Part shown: in pieces, positions 25,547 to 34,318 of the stretch
Layout of the letters: each line of letters opens with the position of its first letter
Numbering within the stretch: position 1 is the first letter of the stretch
NCBI GenBank assembly: GCA_964580965.1
Contig: CAZOLZ010000015.1
Location: 1 to 39,547 of the forward strand
Length of the DNA: 39,547 bases
Direction: 5' to 3'
Origin: CAIUKX01 sp964580965
Lineage (GTDB): Bacteria; Bacteroidota; Bacteroidia; Flavobacteriales_D; Crocinitomicaceae
Program-made: the position numbers and the translations under genes
Notes under the pieces: generated by a model
What the model was told of the DNA's origin: nothing
Seen by the model: only the letters and a program-made list of their open reading frames with translations
Database searches by the model: none

Positions 25547-27805
25547 ATGAGGTGTTTTTTATTCATTTTATCAATTACATTAGTTTTTGGGACTAGTGGT
25601 CAAACTATTTCAAATGGAATACCTTACATCGTTTCAGGTAAAATTCAATCTACATCAAAATATATCTCTCTACCAACAACTAATAATCAATATGAGATTG
25701 AAGAATTAACAAAATTAGATGCATCTTCCAGTGAAAAAATATATCGTTTTGGTTTAGAAAAAATTGTTTCAATAGATTTTTTCAATGAAGCTGAAGCTAC
25801 CTATTTACCTTCAGGAAATATTATTTATCAATTAGGAATTGAATCTAAAAAAGCAATCTCTCTGAATTTAATTTTTGATGATTTTTTTTTAGCTAATGGA
25901 ACGTACCTATACCTTGTTGACCCAAAAAGCAAAAAATATATTGGTGCATATTCTAATCTAAATAACAATAGAGCAAATGCTTTAGGAACTGAAATAATAA
26001 AAAGTGATAAAATTATTTTAGAAGTTTTTGTCTCTAAAGACTACATTAATAAATCGACCTTACGTATCTCTAAAATTATTCATGGTTATAATGATATTGA
26101 CAAAATAGCCAAAGCTCTTAATAATTCAGGTTCTTGCCAAATTGATGTCAACTGCCCTTTGGGTCAAGGTTGGGAAAATCAACGAAATAGTGTAGCAATG
26201 ATGGTTAATGGTGGTGGGTTTTGTACGGGAACACTTGTACATAACACAAGCGGTAATGAAATACCTTATTTTCTTTCTGCCAGACATTGTGGTACAGACC
26301 CCACAACCTGGGTTTTTCGTTTTCGTTATGAATCACCTCAAGGACAAGCCGATTGTGGGACGAGTTCTCCTTCTGTCGATGGGCCAACTAACATGAGTAT
26401 AAATGGTGCTTCATTATGTGCTTCATTTGTTGGTTCTGATTTTATGTTGTCACTTTTAAATTTCACTCCGGATCCAAATTGGGGAATCTATTATAGTGGT
26501 TGGGATAGAAGAAATATTGCTCCAATTTTATGTACCGGTATTCATCACCCAAGTGGAGATGTTAAAAAGATATCTCAAGATAAAGATGAAGCTATATCTT
26601 CTTCATTTAATAATATTGAAGCTGACAGTCATTGGAAGGTTCCTTCATGGGACAATGGAGCAACTGAAGGTGGTTCTTCAGGCTCTCCCCTCTTTGATCA
26701 AAATCAAAGAATTGTTGGACAATTACAAGGTGGTAATTCTCATTGTGGAGCTCCAAGTTATGAAATGAATGATGATTATGGTAAGTTCTCTAGATCATGG
26801 ACTGGTGGAGGTACGGATGATTCTAGATTAAGTAATTGGTTAGATCCAAACAATATAGCTCCATTATTTATAGATGGCTATGACCCGCTTCAACCCAAGA
26901 ACAATATTGACGCAAGTATTTCAACAGATGAAGTCTTATTTTCAACAGTTTGTGGCGATTCAATTTCACCACAAGTCACAATATTAAATAATGGATTAGA
27001 CACCTTATTTCAAATTGAAATTCACTACGGATTTGATGGCGATTACTCTTCTGTTTATCAATATTCTGATACATTAATCACATTTGAAACTTATACTATT
27101 ACTCTACCAGACACTTCACTTTCAGATGGATCTCATTTATTTAATGCTGCTATTACGTTACCAAATCATCTCGATGAAAATACGACTAATGATACTTCTT
27201 CTGTAAATTTCGCGATAAATTCAATTGGTTCAGCTGTATTTATGGAGTTATCTATTCCTTGTTATGCTAGTGAAAACACATGGTCTATAACTCTCGATGG
27301 CGAAGGAATAATAGCAAAAGGTGGACCTTATGCAGATAATCTATCCCTTCCAATTTTAGATTCATTTTGTTTAACTCCACAATGCTACACTTTTAATCTA
27401 AACGATTCATATGGTGACGGGATTGTATCAAGTGGTTGTGCCAATGGTAGTCTAAAACTTACTAATAAAAATGGTGAAATATTACTAGCCTTAAATCAAG
27501 ATCAAGCAAATTTTGGAAGTTTATTTTCAAGTGGTTTTTGTGCTTCTCTCTATAAAAGTACTGTTTTAGATTATTTCAAATTCTATCCCAACCCTGTTCA
27601 ATCTATTCTTTCAATTTCAGTTTACAATGACACTATTAAAAGTTATTCAATTTATGATTTAACTGGACATTTAATTCAATCTGAACAGGTTAATGCACTT
27701 TTCAAAGAAATTGATTTTAACAAAATTGCTGCAGGATATTACCTCATAGAAGTGATTACTAATCAAACAAAGTATATCCGTAAAATCAGTCATTACAATG
27801 ACTAA
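25547..27805 (+). CDS. T9SS-secreted lysyl-endopeptidase-like serine protease
   Basis: A 752-residue extracellular protease. It has a signal peptide (to about 19), an N-terminal propeptide-like region (20-195), and a trypsin-fold domain beginning CQIDVNCPLGQGWENQ with the triad H247 (SARHCG), D298 (SDFMLSLL) and S378 (GGSSGSPLF). The sequence around the serine and the following GQLQGG resemble Achromobacter lysyl endopeptidase, although cleavage after lysine is an inference. Beta-sandwich domains follow at about 450-680, and a type A T9SS sorting signal with FYPNPVQSILSISV closes the protein at 680-752. It lies directly upstream of the giant adhesin gene, another T9SS substrate. Confidence 0.92.
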   Translation: MRCFLFILSITLVFGTSGQTISNGIPYIVSGKIQSTSKYISLPTTNNQYEIEELTKLDASSSEKIYRFGLEKIVSIDFFNEAEATYLPSGNIIYQLGIESKKAISLNLIFDDFFLANGTYLYLVDPKSKKYIGAYSNLNNNRANALGTEIIKSDKIILEVFVSKDYINKSTLRISKIIHGYNDIDKIAKALNNSGSCQIDVNCPLGQGWENQRNSVAMMVNGGGFCTGTLVHNTSGNEIPYFLSARHCGTDPTTWVFRFRYESPQGQADCGTSSPSVDGPTNMSINGASLCASFVGSDFMLSLLNFTPDPNWGIYYSGWDRRNIAPILCTGIHHPSGDVKKISQDKDEAISSSFNNIEADSHWKVPSWDNGATEGGSSGSPLFDQNQRIVGQLQGGNSHCGAPSYEMNDDYGKFSRSWTGGGTDDSRLSNWLDPNNIAPLFIDGYDPLQPKNNIDASISTDEVLFSTVCGDSISPQVTILNNGLDTLFQIEIHYGFDGDYSSVYQYSDTLITFETYTITLPDTSLSDGSHLFNAAITLPNHLDENTTNDTSSVNFAINSIGSAVFMELSIPCYASENTWSITLDGEGIIAKGGPYADNLSLPILDSFCLTPQCYTFNLNDSYGDGIVSSGCANGSLKLTNKNGEILLALNQDQANFGSLFSSGFCASLYKSTVLDYFKFYPNPVQSILSISVYNDTIKSYSIYDLTGHLIQSEQVNALFKEIDFNKIAAGYYLIEVITNQTKYIRKISHYND

Positions 27806-27901
27806 TTTATCAGTAAAAAATTATCTATTTATTAACAGTCAGCTTGTTGTAAATAAGGCAACTTCAGACTAAAAAACACGTCTCTTAATTAATTCAATTT
27901 A

Positions 27902-27909
27902 TATTTTTG
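27902..27909 (+). promoter_or_regulatory. Probable -7 box for the PKD adhesin gene
   Basis: TATTTTTG at 27902-27909 is an exact TAnnTTTG match, 17 bases before the TTG start codon of the adhesin. No TTG -33 element is found at the right distance. Confidence 0.4.
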
Positions 27910-27925
27910 TACAAAAATAAACTAT

Positions 27926-30900
27926 TTGATTTTTAAACAATTAAAATATCAATCTACAATATTCCTTTTAATACTAATAAGTGGATTATTTAAATTAAAT
28001 GCTCAAACACCAATTGTTGATTTTACAGTAACCCAAACAACAACTTGTGCTGGTTCTCCAATCACATTTACAGATTTAACTAATTATGGTGGCGCTAATA
28101 TCATAAGTACCAGTTGGGACTTTGGGGAAGGAGGTCAATCTTCTGATCAAAATCCTACCTATACATATCTAAATCCAGGTACATACCAAGTTTTATTAAC
28201 TGCTATTTCTGCCGGTGGTACTGACTTTGAAATCAAATTGGATTACATCACTGTAACCCCTAATCCAGACGTTAATTTTACTCCTTCAGGAAATGGTTGT
28301 ATTGTACCTTTCGACGTTACTTTTGTCAATTCATCCTCGAGTGGTCCTGAATTTTCATATGCTTGGGACTTTGGAAACGGAAATACTTCTACCGAATATC
28401 AACCTGGAGCTCAAACCTACAACGCAAATGGGTCCTATCCTACCTCATTAGAAGTTACTAATTCAACAACAGGTTGTACAACAACATACATAGATTCTAT
28501 AGTAATATCAGATTTTAATGCAGGTATTGATATCTCAAATGGATGTGTTAATATTGTTTTTCAAGCAAACGATATTTCAACAGTTGGAGCTAATAATTGG
28601 AGTTGGACAACAAGTGATGGTCAAAGCTCAACAGAACAAAACCCAACATTTACTTTCAATTCAGCAGGTAGCTATGATGTAAATTTAACCTCCCAAAATA
28701 CAAATTCTGGATGTGCAAGTTCCACTTCTGTTTCAGTTGATGTATCAGAAGTACCTATCCCCTCATTTACCTCTTCAACTCCAGGTGGATGTGGACCATT
28801 AAACGTAACTTTTTCCAATACAACTAATGATGTAAACGCCACTTACACTTGGGACTTTGGAAATGGAAACTCATATTCAGGACAAAACCCTCCTGTCGAA
28901 ATTTATACTGATGATGGAGTCTATAGTGTAAGTTTAAGCATGGACAATAATGGTTGTGTAGGAACAACAACAATTGATAGTATGATAACTGTTGGTCCAC
29001 CCACAGCAAACTTCACCTCTGATACCGTAAGTGGTTGTGATCCTCTAGTTGTACAATTTTCTGACTTATCAATTTCTCAAGATCCAAGTGATCCTATTAT
29101 TGATTGGCAATGGAATTTTGGAAATGGGAACACATTCAATGGACAAAACCCTCCACCCCAAACTTTTACTGTAGGAACATATTCGGTTAGTCTTCAAGTT
29201 ACTACTTTAAATGGTTGTACACATTCACTAGTAAATAATAATTACATTGAGGTAGGAGCTATTGATTTAGTTGATTTTACAAAAGACCTTGATACTATTT
29301 GTGCAAAAAATGATGTCTCTTTTACAAACTTAACTCAAATCTCTGTTCCACATGACCCGAATGAAATAAGCTACACTTGGGATTTCTATGATGGTGGTAC
29401 TTCACAGGATGCAAACCCTATTTATAATTACCCTATTGATACGGGATCATTTGACGTGTCGCTGACTGTTACTTTCAGAGGGTGTGAATTATCAATGACA
29501 AAATCAAATGAAGTATATATAAATGCTCCTATTGCAAGGTTTAGCACATCAAATGTTCTATGCAACCCAGATCCAAGTATGTTTCCTTTAACTGTTAATG
29601 TAACAGATGATGCAATTGCAGGAAGACCTTCTGATGATGTAACTATGATTTGGAGGTGGGGTATTCCAGATGATCCAGATGATATACTAAATCCTTCAGA
29701 TATTTTTGACTTAAATCAAGGAGATACATCACACACCTTTAATAATTTTGGAACGTATACAATCAAACAAGTTGTAATCAACAATACCACAGGCTGTAGC
29801 GACAGTGTAGAAAACCAGATATTTATAACGAATGTTGATGCAAGTTTCACACTTTCAACAGATACAATTTGTAGAGATGGGTTTTTAGATTTAACAAGTA
29901 CATCTGTATACTCTCACCCTATGGCTACATTTGAATATGATATGGGAAATGGCGACGTGTTAACAGATGAAATAGCTACCTATTCATATGCTAATTCTGG
30001 AAGTTATGATATTCAATTAGTCGTAACAAACTCTGTAGGTTGTAGTGATACAAGTATTTTCAATAATTTCGTTGTTTTATCTCCACCTATAGCAGCATTA
30101 GCTTCTACTGATAGCGCTGGGTGTATTCCTACAAGCGTTGATTATACGAATTTATCTAATACTCAAGGTAATGGTCTTGCCTTACAAAGTTTCTTTTGGA
30201 CTTTTCCAGATAATAGTACACAAACAACAAATTCAATAACCGATCAGACAACATATGACTTCAATTCTTTAGGAATATTGACAACAACATTAGTTACTAC
30301 TGATATTTATGGGTGTGTATCTGAACCAGCTTCACTAGACATGTTAATCACTCAGCCAGTTGCTAGTAATATTATGGATACTGTAATTTGTAATAGTGAT
30401 TCTATTGTTTCTTGGAATAATTCAACTGGTTATGGAAATATGACTTATGATTGGTATGTTGACGGAACTCATACATCCAATAACATTAATCAACCTTTAT
30501 CATTTTCAGAAGTTGAAAGTCCAAGTTACAATGAATTAATGCATACAATTGGATTAGTCGCAACTGATGAAAATGGTTGTGTTGATAGTATTTCTAAAAA
30601 CTTACATATCTCTCTCCCACATGCTAATTTTGCTTATATCGCTTCAGGTGCAACGGCAAATAGCCTGGGAGAATATACTTGTCCACCTGTATTTGAGGAT
30701 TTTAATGATTTATCTACTAGCTATAGGAACTTGTCAAACTGGAATTGGGATTTTGGAGATGGTAAATCATCAACCTTTCAAAACCCAAGTAATACTTATG
30801 TTTTTCCTGGTACTTATACACTTTCAATGCAAGTCACTGATGAATTTGGATGTTCTGATGATACTGTTCTAGTTGACTACCTTACAATTTTAGGTCCCCA

Positions 30901-33184
30901 AGGAGATTTAACATCAACAGAGTTTGGAGACCCTTGCTTACTAATCTATGAATTTACAGTAACAAATATGATTTATGTTGATTCCATTGTTTGGGATATG
31001 GGTGATGGTACAATCTATTATAACAATACTATTATTCAACATACCTATGCTTTCGGAACATATTACCCAACATGTAAATTAATTGATTCTTTAGGTTGTG
31101 AAGTCACCTATCCTCTGGATACAATCAACGCAAACCCTATCGTTCTGATAGCAGATGCTGGACCAGATCAAGAAATCTGTATCGATTCTACTAGTTTTAA
31201 TGCATCAGCGATTCAATATGGAACTGGAAACTGGACCACAATATCGGGAGGTGGGAATATAATGATTCCTGACAGTATAAATTCTCCCCTTATCAATTTA
31301 AATTTTGGGTTACATACTTATGAATGGACAGTTAGTAATGCCTGTGAAACTGTTCGTGACACTGTTCATATCACCTACACTGATCAAGCTAGTTTTCCTA
31401 ATGCTGGACCAGATCAATACCTTTGTTTTAATAATACTAATCTAAGTGCAAACGAAGCCATTTTAGGTGTTGGCAATTGGTCATTAGGAAATGGGGGTGC
31501 AACTATAATTGACCCAACAGATTCATTGACTCAAATTACAAACTTAGCTGTAGGAACTAATGAGTTGATTTGGACAATTTCAAACTTCTGTTCTTCTGTT
31601 TCTGATACAGTAAATATTGTTTTAGAAACTACTCCAACAACACCTAATGCAGGCCCTGACAAACAAATTTGTGGTGATAACACACAGCTAGAAGGAAATG
31701 TACCTATTCATGGTAATGGTAATTGGTCAATTATATCTGGAAGTGGTGTTTTAAATGATAGTACTTCACCTACTGCAACTATTTCAAATAAAAGTGTAGA
31801 TTCTACAGTTTTAATTTGGACAATAGCTAATACTTGTGATACTTTAAGAGACACTGTAATTATTGAACGAGTAACATTTGCAACAACAGCAAATGCTGGG
31901 ATTGATATGGGGGTCTGTGTAAACAATGCTCAACTTTATGGTAATGAAGCTGTAATCGGAATTGGAAACTGGACAGTGTTAAGTGGAGGAGCAACAATAA
32001 CTGATCCAACAGATTCATTATCAACAGTAACTAACTTGTCAGTTGGCGTTAATGAATTTGAATGGGAAATTTCGTCATTATGTGGTACAACCAGGGATAC
32101 AGTTATTATTAATTTAGAAACACAACCAGACGCTCCAATTATTGGATTGGATACAATAATATGTCAAAACTTCACAACCTTAAATGCTACAGAGGTTAAT
32201 GTAGGTATTGGAGAATGGTCTCTATTATCAGGACAAGGAAATATCACGGATGTGAATAACAACCGTTCTCCATTTACTGATATAGGTCTTGGAGACAATA
32301 TTTTACAATGGAAAGTATATAACTCATGTGCTTCTGATTCCTTACAAGTAACAATTACTCGTTTTGAAATTCCATCAGTAGCTGATGCGGGAATTACAAC
32401 AGCTATTTGTTCAGATAATATTACATTAGAGGCTGTCTCTCCTCTATTTGGAGATGGGTTATGGTCTGTTTATCAGGGAAGTGGTACATTTTCTGATCCT
32501 ACTAATCCAACATCGAGTGTGAGTAATTTAAGTATTGGAAAAAATATTTTACAATGGGAGGTTAGTAATGCCTGTGGAATAAATACTGATACTGTTACGA
32601 TTACGGTTGACACTCCACCATCACAAGCTAATGCTGGTGAAGAAGAAACGATTTGTGGCGGATCAATTATTTTACAAGGAAACGATCCTGGTGCTGGATA
32701 TGGTGAGTGGACATTTGTAACTGGAAGTGGAAATATCAATACCCCTAGTGACTCTACATCCGTTGTCAATAATTTAGCTTTAGGTGAAAATATATTGAGG
32801 TGGACTGTAAGTAACGCTTGTAATACTTCCTACGCTGATTTTATCGTTAATAACGTTGGTGATTGTGAAGATGAAGATAGTTTAAGAGATGTCTTAATTT
32901 ATTTTGTGCCAAATTCATTCACTCCTGATGGGGATGAACACAATCAAGTTTTTCAACCAATATTTACAAGTGGAATTGATCCTTTACAATACACTCTGCT
33001 TATTTTTAATCGTTGGGGAGAATTGATTTTCGAATCGCATAATAAAGAGATTGGTTGGAAAGGAACTTATGGTACTAATGATCGGAAAGCACAAAGTGGA
33101 GTTTATGCATGGAAAATTTCTTTTGTAGAACGAGTTACAAATAAAGAACATGTTGAAATTGGTCATGTACTATTAATGAGGTAA
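27926..33184 (+). CDS. Giant PKD-repeat adhesin with gliding-motility-type C-terminus
   Basis: A 1752-residue cell-surface protein. The reading frame starts with TTG; no ATG lies nearby and a good signal peptide follows directly (ending LFKLNAQ). Residues 28-1075 hold about 12 PKD-like domains of 80-90 residues, marked by WDFGNGN-type motifs, YxxxGxYxVxL strands and a conserved cysteine pair. Residues 1078-1643 hold seven further beta-sandwich repeats of about 82 residues. The last 95 residues (VPNSFTPDGDEHNQVF, then FNRWGELIFES) are the type B T9SS or gliding-motility-associated C-terminal domain. Likely exported by T9SS and fixed to the surface, for adhesion or gliding. Preceded by the protease gene and convergent with the Arc-type gene. 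Confidence 0.93.
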   Translation: MIFKQLKYQSTIFLLILISGLFKLNAQTPIVDFTVTQTTTCAGSPITFTDLTNYGGANIISTSWDFGEGGQSSDQNPTYTYLNPGTYQVLLTAISAGGTDFEIKLDYITVTPNPDVNFTPSGNGCIVPFDVTFVNSSSSGPEFSYAWDFGNGNTSTEYQPGAQTYNANGSYPTSLEVTNSTTGCTTTYIDSIVISDFNAGIDISNGCVNIVFQANDISTVGANNWSWTTSDGQSSTEQNPTFTFNSAGSYDVNLTSQNTNSGCASSTSVSVDVSEVPIPSFTSSTPGGCGPLNVTFSNTTNDVNATYTWDFGNGNSYSGQNPPVEIYTDDGVYSVSLSMDNNGCVGTTTIDSMITVGPPTANFTSDTVSGCDPLVVQFSDLSISQDPSDPIIDWQWNFGNGNTFNGQNPPPQTFTVGTYSVSLQVTTLNGCTHSLVNNNYIEVGAIDLVDFTKDLDTICAKNDVSFTNLTQISVPHDPNEISYTWDFYDGGTSQDANPIYNYPIDTGSFDVSLTVTFRGCELSMTKSNEVYINAPIARFSTSNVLCNPDPSMFPLTVNVTDDAIAGRPSDDVTMIWRWGIPDDPDDILNPSDIFDLNQGDTSHTFNNFGTYTIKQVVINNTTGCSDSVENQIFITNVDASFTLSTDTICRDGFLDLTSTSVYSHPMATFEYDMGNGDVLTDEIATYSYANSGSYDIQLVVTNSVGCSDTSIFNNFVVLSPPIAALASTDSAGCIPTSVDYTNLSNTQGNGLALQSFFWTFPDNSTQTTNSITDQTTYDFNSLGILTTTLVTTDIYGCVSEPASLDMLITQPVASNIMDTVICNSDSIVSWNNSTGYGNMTYDWYVDGTHTSNNINQPLSFSEVESPSYNELMHTIGLVATDENGCVDSISKNLHISLPHANFAYIASGATANSLGEYTCPPVFEDFNDLSTSYRNLSNWNWDFGDGKSSTFQNPSNTYVFPGTYTLSMQVTDEFGCSDDTVLVDYLTILGPQGDLTSTEFGDPCLLIYEFTVTNMIYVDSIVWDMGDGTIYYNNTIIQHTYAFGTYYPTCKLIDSLGCEVTYPLDTINANPIVLIADAGPDQEICIDSTSFNASAIQYGTGNWTTISGGGNIMIPDSINSPLINLNFGLHTYEWTVSNACETVRDTVHITYTDQASFPNAGPDQYLCFNNTNLSANEAILGVGNWSLGNGGATIIDPTDSLTQITNLAVGTNELIWTISNFCSSVSDTVNIVLETTPTTPNAGPDKQICGDNTQLEGNVPIHGNGNWSIISGSGVLNDSTSPTATISNKSVDSTVLIWTIANTCDTLRDTVIIERVTFATTANAGIDMGVCVNNAQLYGNEAVIGIGNWTVLSGGATITDPTDSLSTVTNLSVGVNEFEWEISSLCGTTRDTVIINLETQPDAPIIGLDTIICQNFTTLNATEVNVGIGEWSLLSGQGNITDVNNNRSPFTDIGLGDNILQWKVYNSCASDSLQVTITRFEIPSVADAGITTAICSDNITLEAVSPLFGDGLWSVYQGSGTFSDPTNPTSSVSNLSIGKNILQWEVSNACGINTDTVTITVDTPPSQANAGEEETICGGSIILQGNDPGAGYGEWTFVTGSGNINTPSDSTSVVNNLALGENILRWTVSNACNTSYADFIVNNVGDCEDEDSLRDVLIYFVPNSFTPDGDEHNQVFQPIFTSGIDPLQYTLLIFNRWGELIFESHNKEIGWKGTYGTNDRKAQSGVYAWKISFVERVTNKEHVEIGHVLLMR
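31157..32856 (+). repeat. Seven tandem ~82-residue repeats in the adhesin
   Basis: Seven units begin with variants of AGPDQ/AGPDK/AGIDM/AGITT/AGEEE, then a cysteine (xxIC), a GNW or GEW core, SGxG, DPTDSLxxVTNL and end NExxWxISNxCxxxxDTV. Units 2 and 4 are the closest, even at the DNA level (both carry a CCAACAGATTCATT block). The repeat module is distinct from the PKD domains upstream. Confidence 0.85.
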
Positions 33185-33198
33185 AAGAAAAGGAAGAG

Positions 33199-33366
33199 TC
33201 AATCTTTCACATTTCCTTTTCTCACTTTTCTTTTGGCATCTTTTAAAGCTTTATCTAAAACCCATTCAATTTGACCATTAACACTTCGAAATTCATCCTC
33301 TGCCCATTTTTCTATTGCCTTATAGGTTTCTGGATTAATTCTCAATATAAACGATTTCTTTGCCAT
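33199..33366 (-). CDS. Arc-type ribbon-helix-helix DNA-binding protein
   Basis: A 55-residue protein: MAKKSFILRINPETYKAIEK followed by WAEDEFRSVNGQIEWVLDKAL and a basic tail. The beta strand (KSFILRI), two helices and the RSVNGQIEWVL turn match the Arc/MetJ ribbon-helix-helix fold used by dimeric repressors. The Arc start is one base beyond the SPFH stop codon (TAA, A, ATG), so the two are coupled, with SPFH upstream. This pair is a familiar neighbourhood in bacteria, where the small protein is often annotated as an Arc or antitoxin-like protein. No toxin gene is adjacent. It may regulate its own operon through the palindrome at 34214-34240. Confidence 0.85.
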   Translation of the reverse strand: MAKKSFILRINPETYKAIEKWAEDEFRSVNGQIEWVLDKALKDAKRKVRKGNVKD

Positions 33367-33367
33367 T

Positions 33368-34213
33368 TTATCCATTCAATGTTCCTGTATTTACTACTGG
33401 AATTACCTCCTTATCCCCACATAAAACAACCATCAAATTACTAACCATTGATGCTTTTTTATCATCATCAAATTCTGCTATTTGATCTTCCGATATTTTA
33501 AATAGAGCGTCTTGAACCATTCCAACTGCACCTTCGACAATCTTTTTACGTGCTGCTACTATCGCTTCTGCTTGTTGTCTTTTTAACATAGCACTTGCAA
33601 TTTCGGGAGCATAAGCTAAATAACCAATTCGCGCTTCTATTACTTTAATCCCTGCAATCATTAAACGTTCTGTGATCTCTTTTTCTAATGCATCATTAAC
33701 CTCATCCATCCCAGAACGTAAAGTTATTTGATTAGCATCATCAAAATTATCGTATGGATAAGACCCTGCTAATTTTCGGACTGCTGCATCTGTCTGTACT
33801 CTAACAAATTCAGTGTAATTATCAACTTCAAAAGCAGCTTTAAACGTATCCTCAACTTGCCAAACTAATATGACATTAATCAAAATAGGATTACCTAACT
33901 TATCATTAACTTTAACGCGCTCACTATCAAAGTTTCTCGCTCTTAAAGAAATTTTTATGTATTGATAAAAAGGATTCAACCAAAAGAACCCATTTGCTTT
34001 AACAGTTCCTTTATATTCACCAAAAAGGACCATTACTTTAGAACTATTTGGAGATACAGTAAAAAACCCTTTGGCAAGAAGTATAACTAAGATTAAAAAG
34101 ACTAAAAAAATTGGGTTTTTAGTTAATACAACTAATGCGGTAATAATTCCTAACATTAAAATCATTAAGGTTAAATAAACATAACCGTTTTTTGGTGTAA
34201 TTTTGGTTTCCAT
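33368..34213 (-). CDS. SPFH/stomatin-like membrane protein
   Basis: A 281-residue protein. Two close membrane helices at about 13-29 and 33-50 are followed by the SPFH (band 7) domain: VMVLFGEYKGTVKANGFFW, NVILVWQVEDTFKA, EFVRVQTDAAVRKLAG and AGIKVIEARIGYLAYAPEIA. A helical tail (LKRQQAEAIVAARKKIVEGA) promotes oligomerisation. SPFH proteins organise membrane microdomains and protease complexes. It precedes the Arc-type gene by one base. A near-perfect palindrome abuts its ATG on the upstream side. Confidence 0.93.
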   Translation of the reverse strand: METKITPKNGYVYLTLMILMLGIITALVVLTKNPIFLVFLILVILLAKGFFTVSPNSSKVMVLFGEYKGTVKANGFFWLNPFYQYIKISLRARNFDSERVKVNDKLGNPILINVILVWQVEDTFKAAFEVDNYTEFVRVQTDAAVRKLAGSYPYDNFDDANQITLRSGMDEVNDALEKEITERLMIAGIKVIEARIGYLAYAPEIASAMLKRQQAEAIVAARKKIVEGAVGMVQDALFKISEDQIAEFDDDKKASMVSNLMVVLCGDKEVIPVVNTGTLNG

Positions 34214-34240
34214 ATTGTGATATTAAAATAATATCACAAT
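34214..34240. promoter_or_regulatory. 27-bp near-perfect palindrome touching the SPFH start codon
   Basis: ATTGTGATATTA (34214-34225) and TAATATCACAAT (34229-34240) are perfect 12-base arms separated by AAA. The element starts at the base next to the SPFH ATG (34211-34213). It could be a DNA operator or an RNA hairpin that occludes the ribosome site. Half-site centres about 18 bp apart are unlike the CRP spacing. No T run follows on the minus strand, so it is not a terminator. Confidence 0.6.
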
Positions 34241-34263
34241 GATAATAAAATAATTTTAAATTT

Positions 34264-34297
34264 AAAAAAAAAGAGCTATCCAAAATGGATAGCTCTT
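34264..34297 (-). terminator. Intrinsic terminator after the 785-residue T9SS gene
   Basis: Arms AAGAGCTATCC (34271-34281) and GGATAGCTCTT (34287-34297) form an 11-bp stem with a 5-base loop. On the minus strand a T9 run follows (34272-34264), 22 bases past the stop at 34319. Confidence 0.9.
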
Positions 34298-34318
34298 GAA
34301 GTAAAGTACCTCTTAAAA

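Noticed and set aside
31157..32856. CRISPR-like regular repeats
   Set aside because: The periodicity is about 245 bases, in frame and coding for protein repeats; units are diverged and there are no spacers.
33199..33366. Toxin-antitoxin module
   Set aside because: The Arc-type protein resembles antitoxins but the neighbour is an SPFH protein and no toxin-like ORF is nearby.
34214..34240. CRP-type operator
   Set aside because: The TGTGA and TCACA halves are separated by 13 bases instead of 6, so the geometry does not fit CRP.
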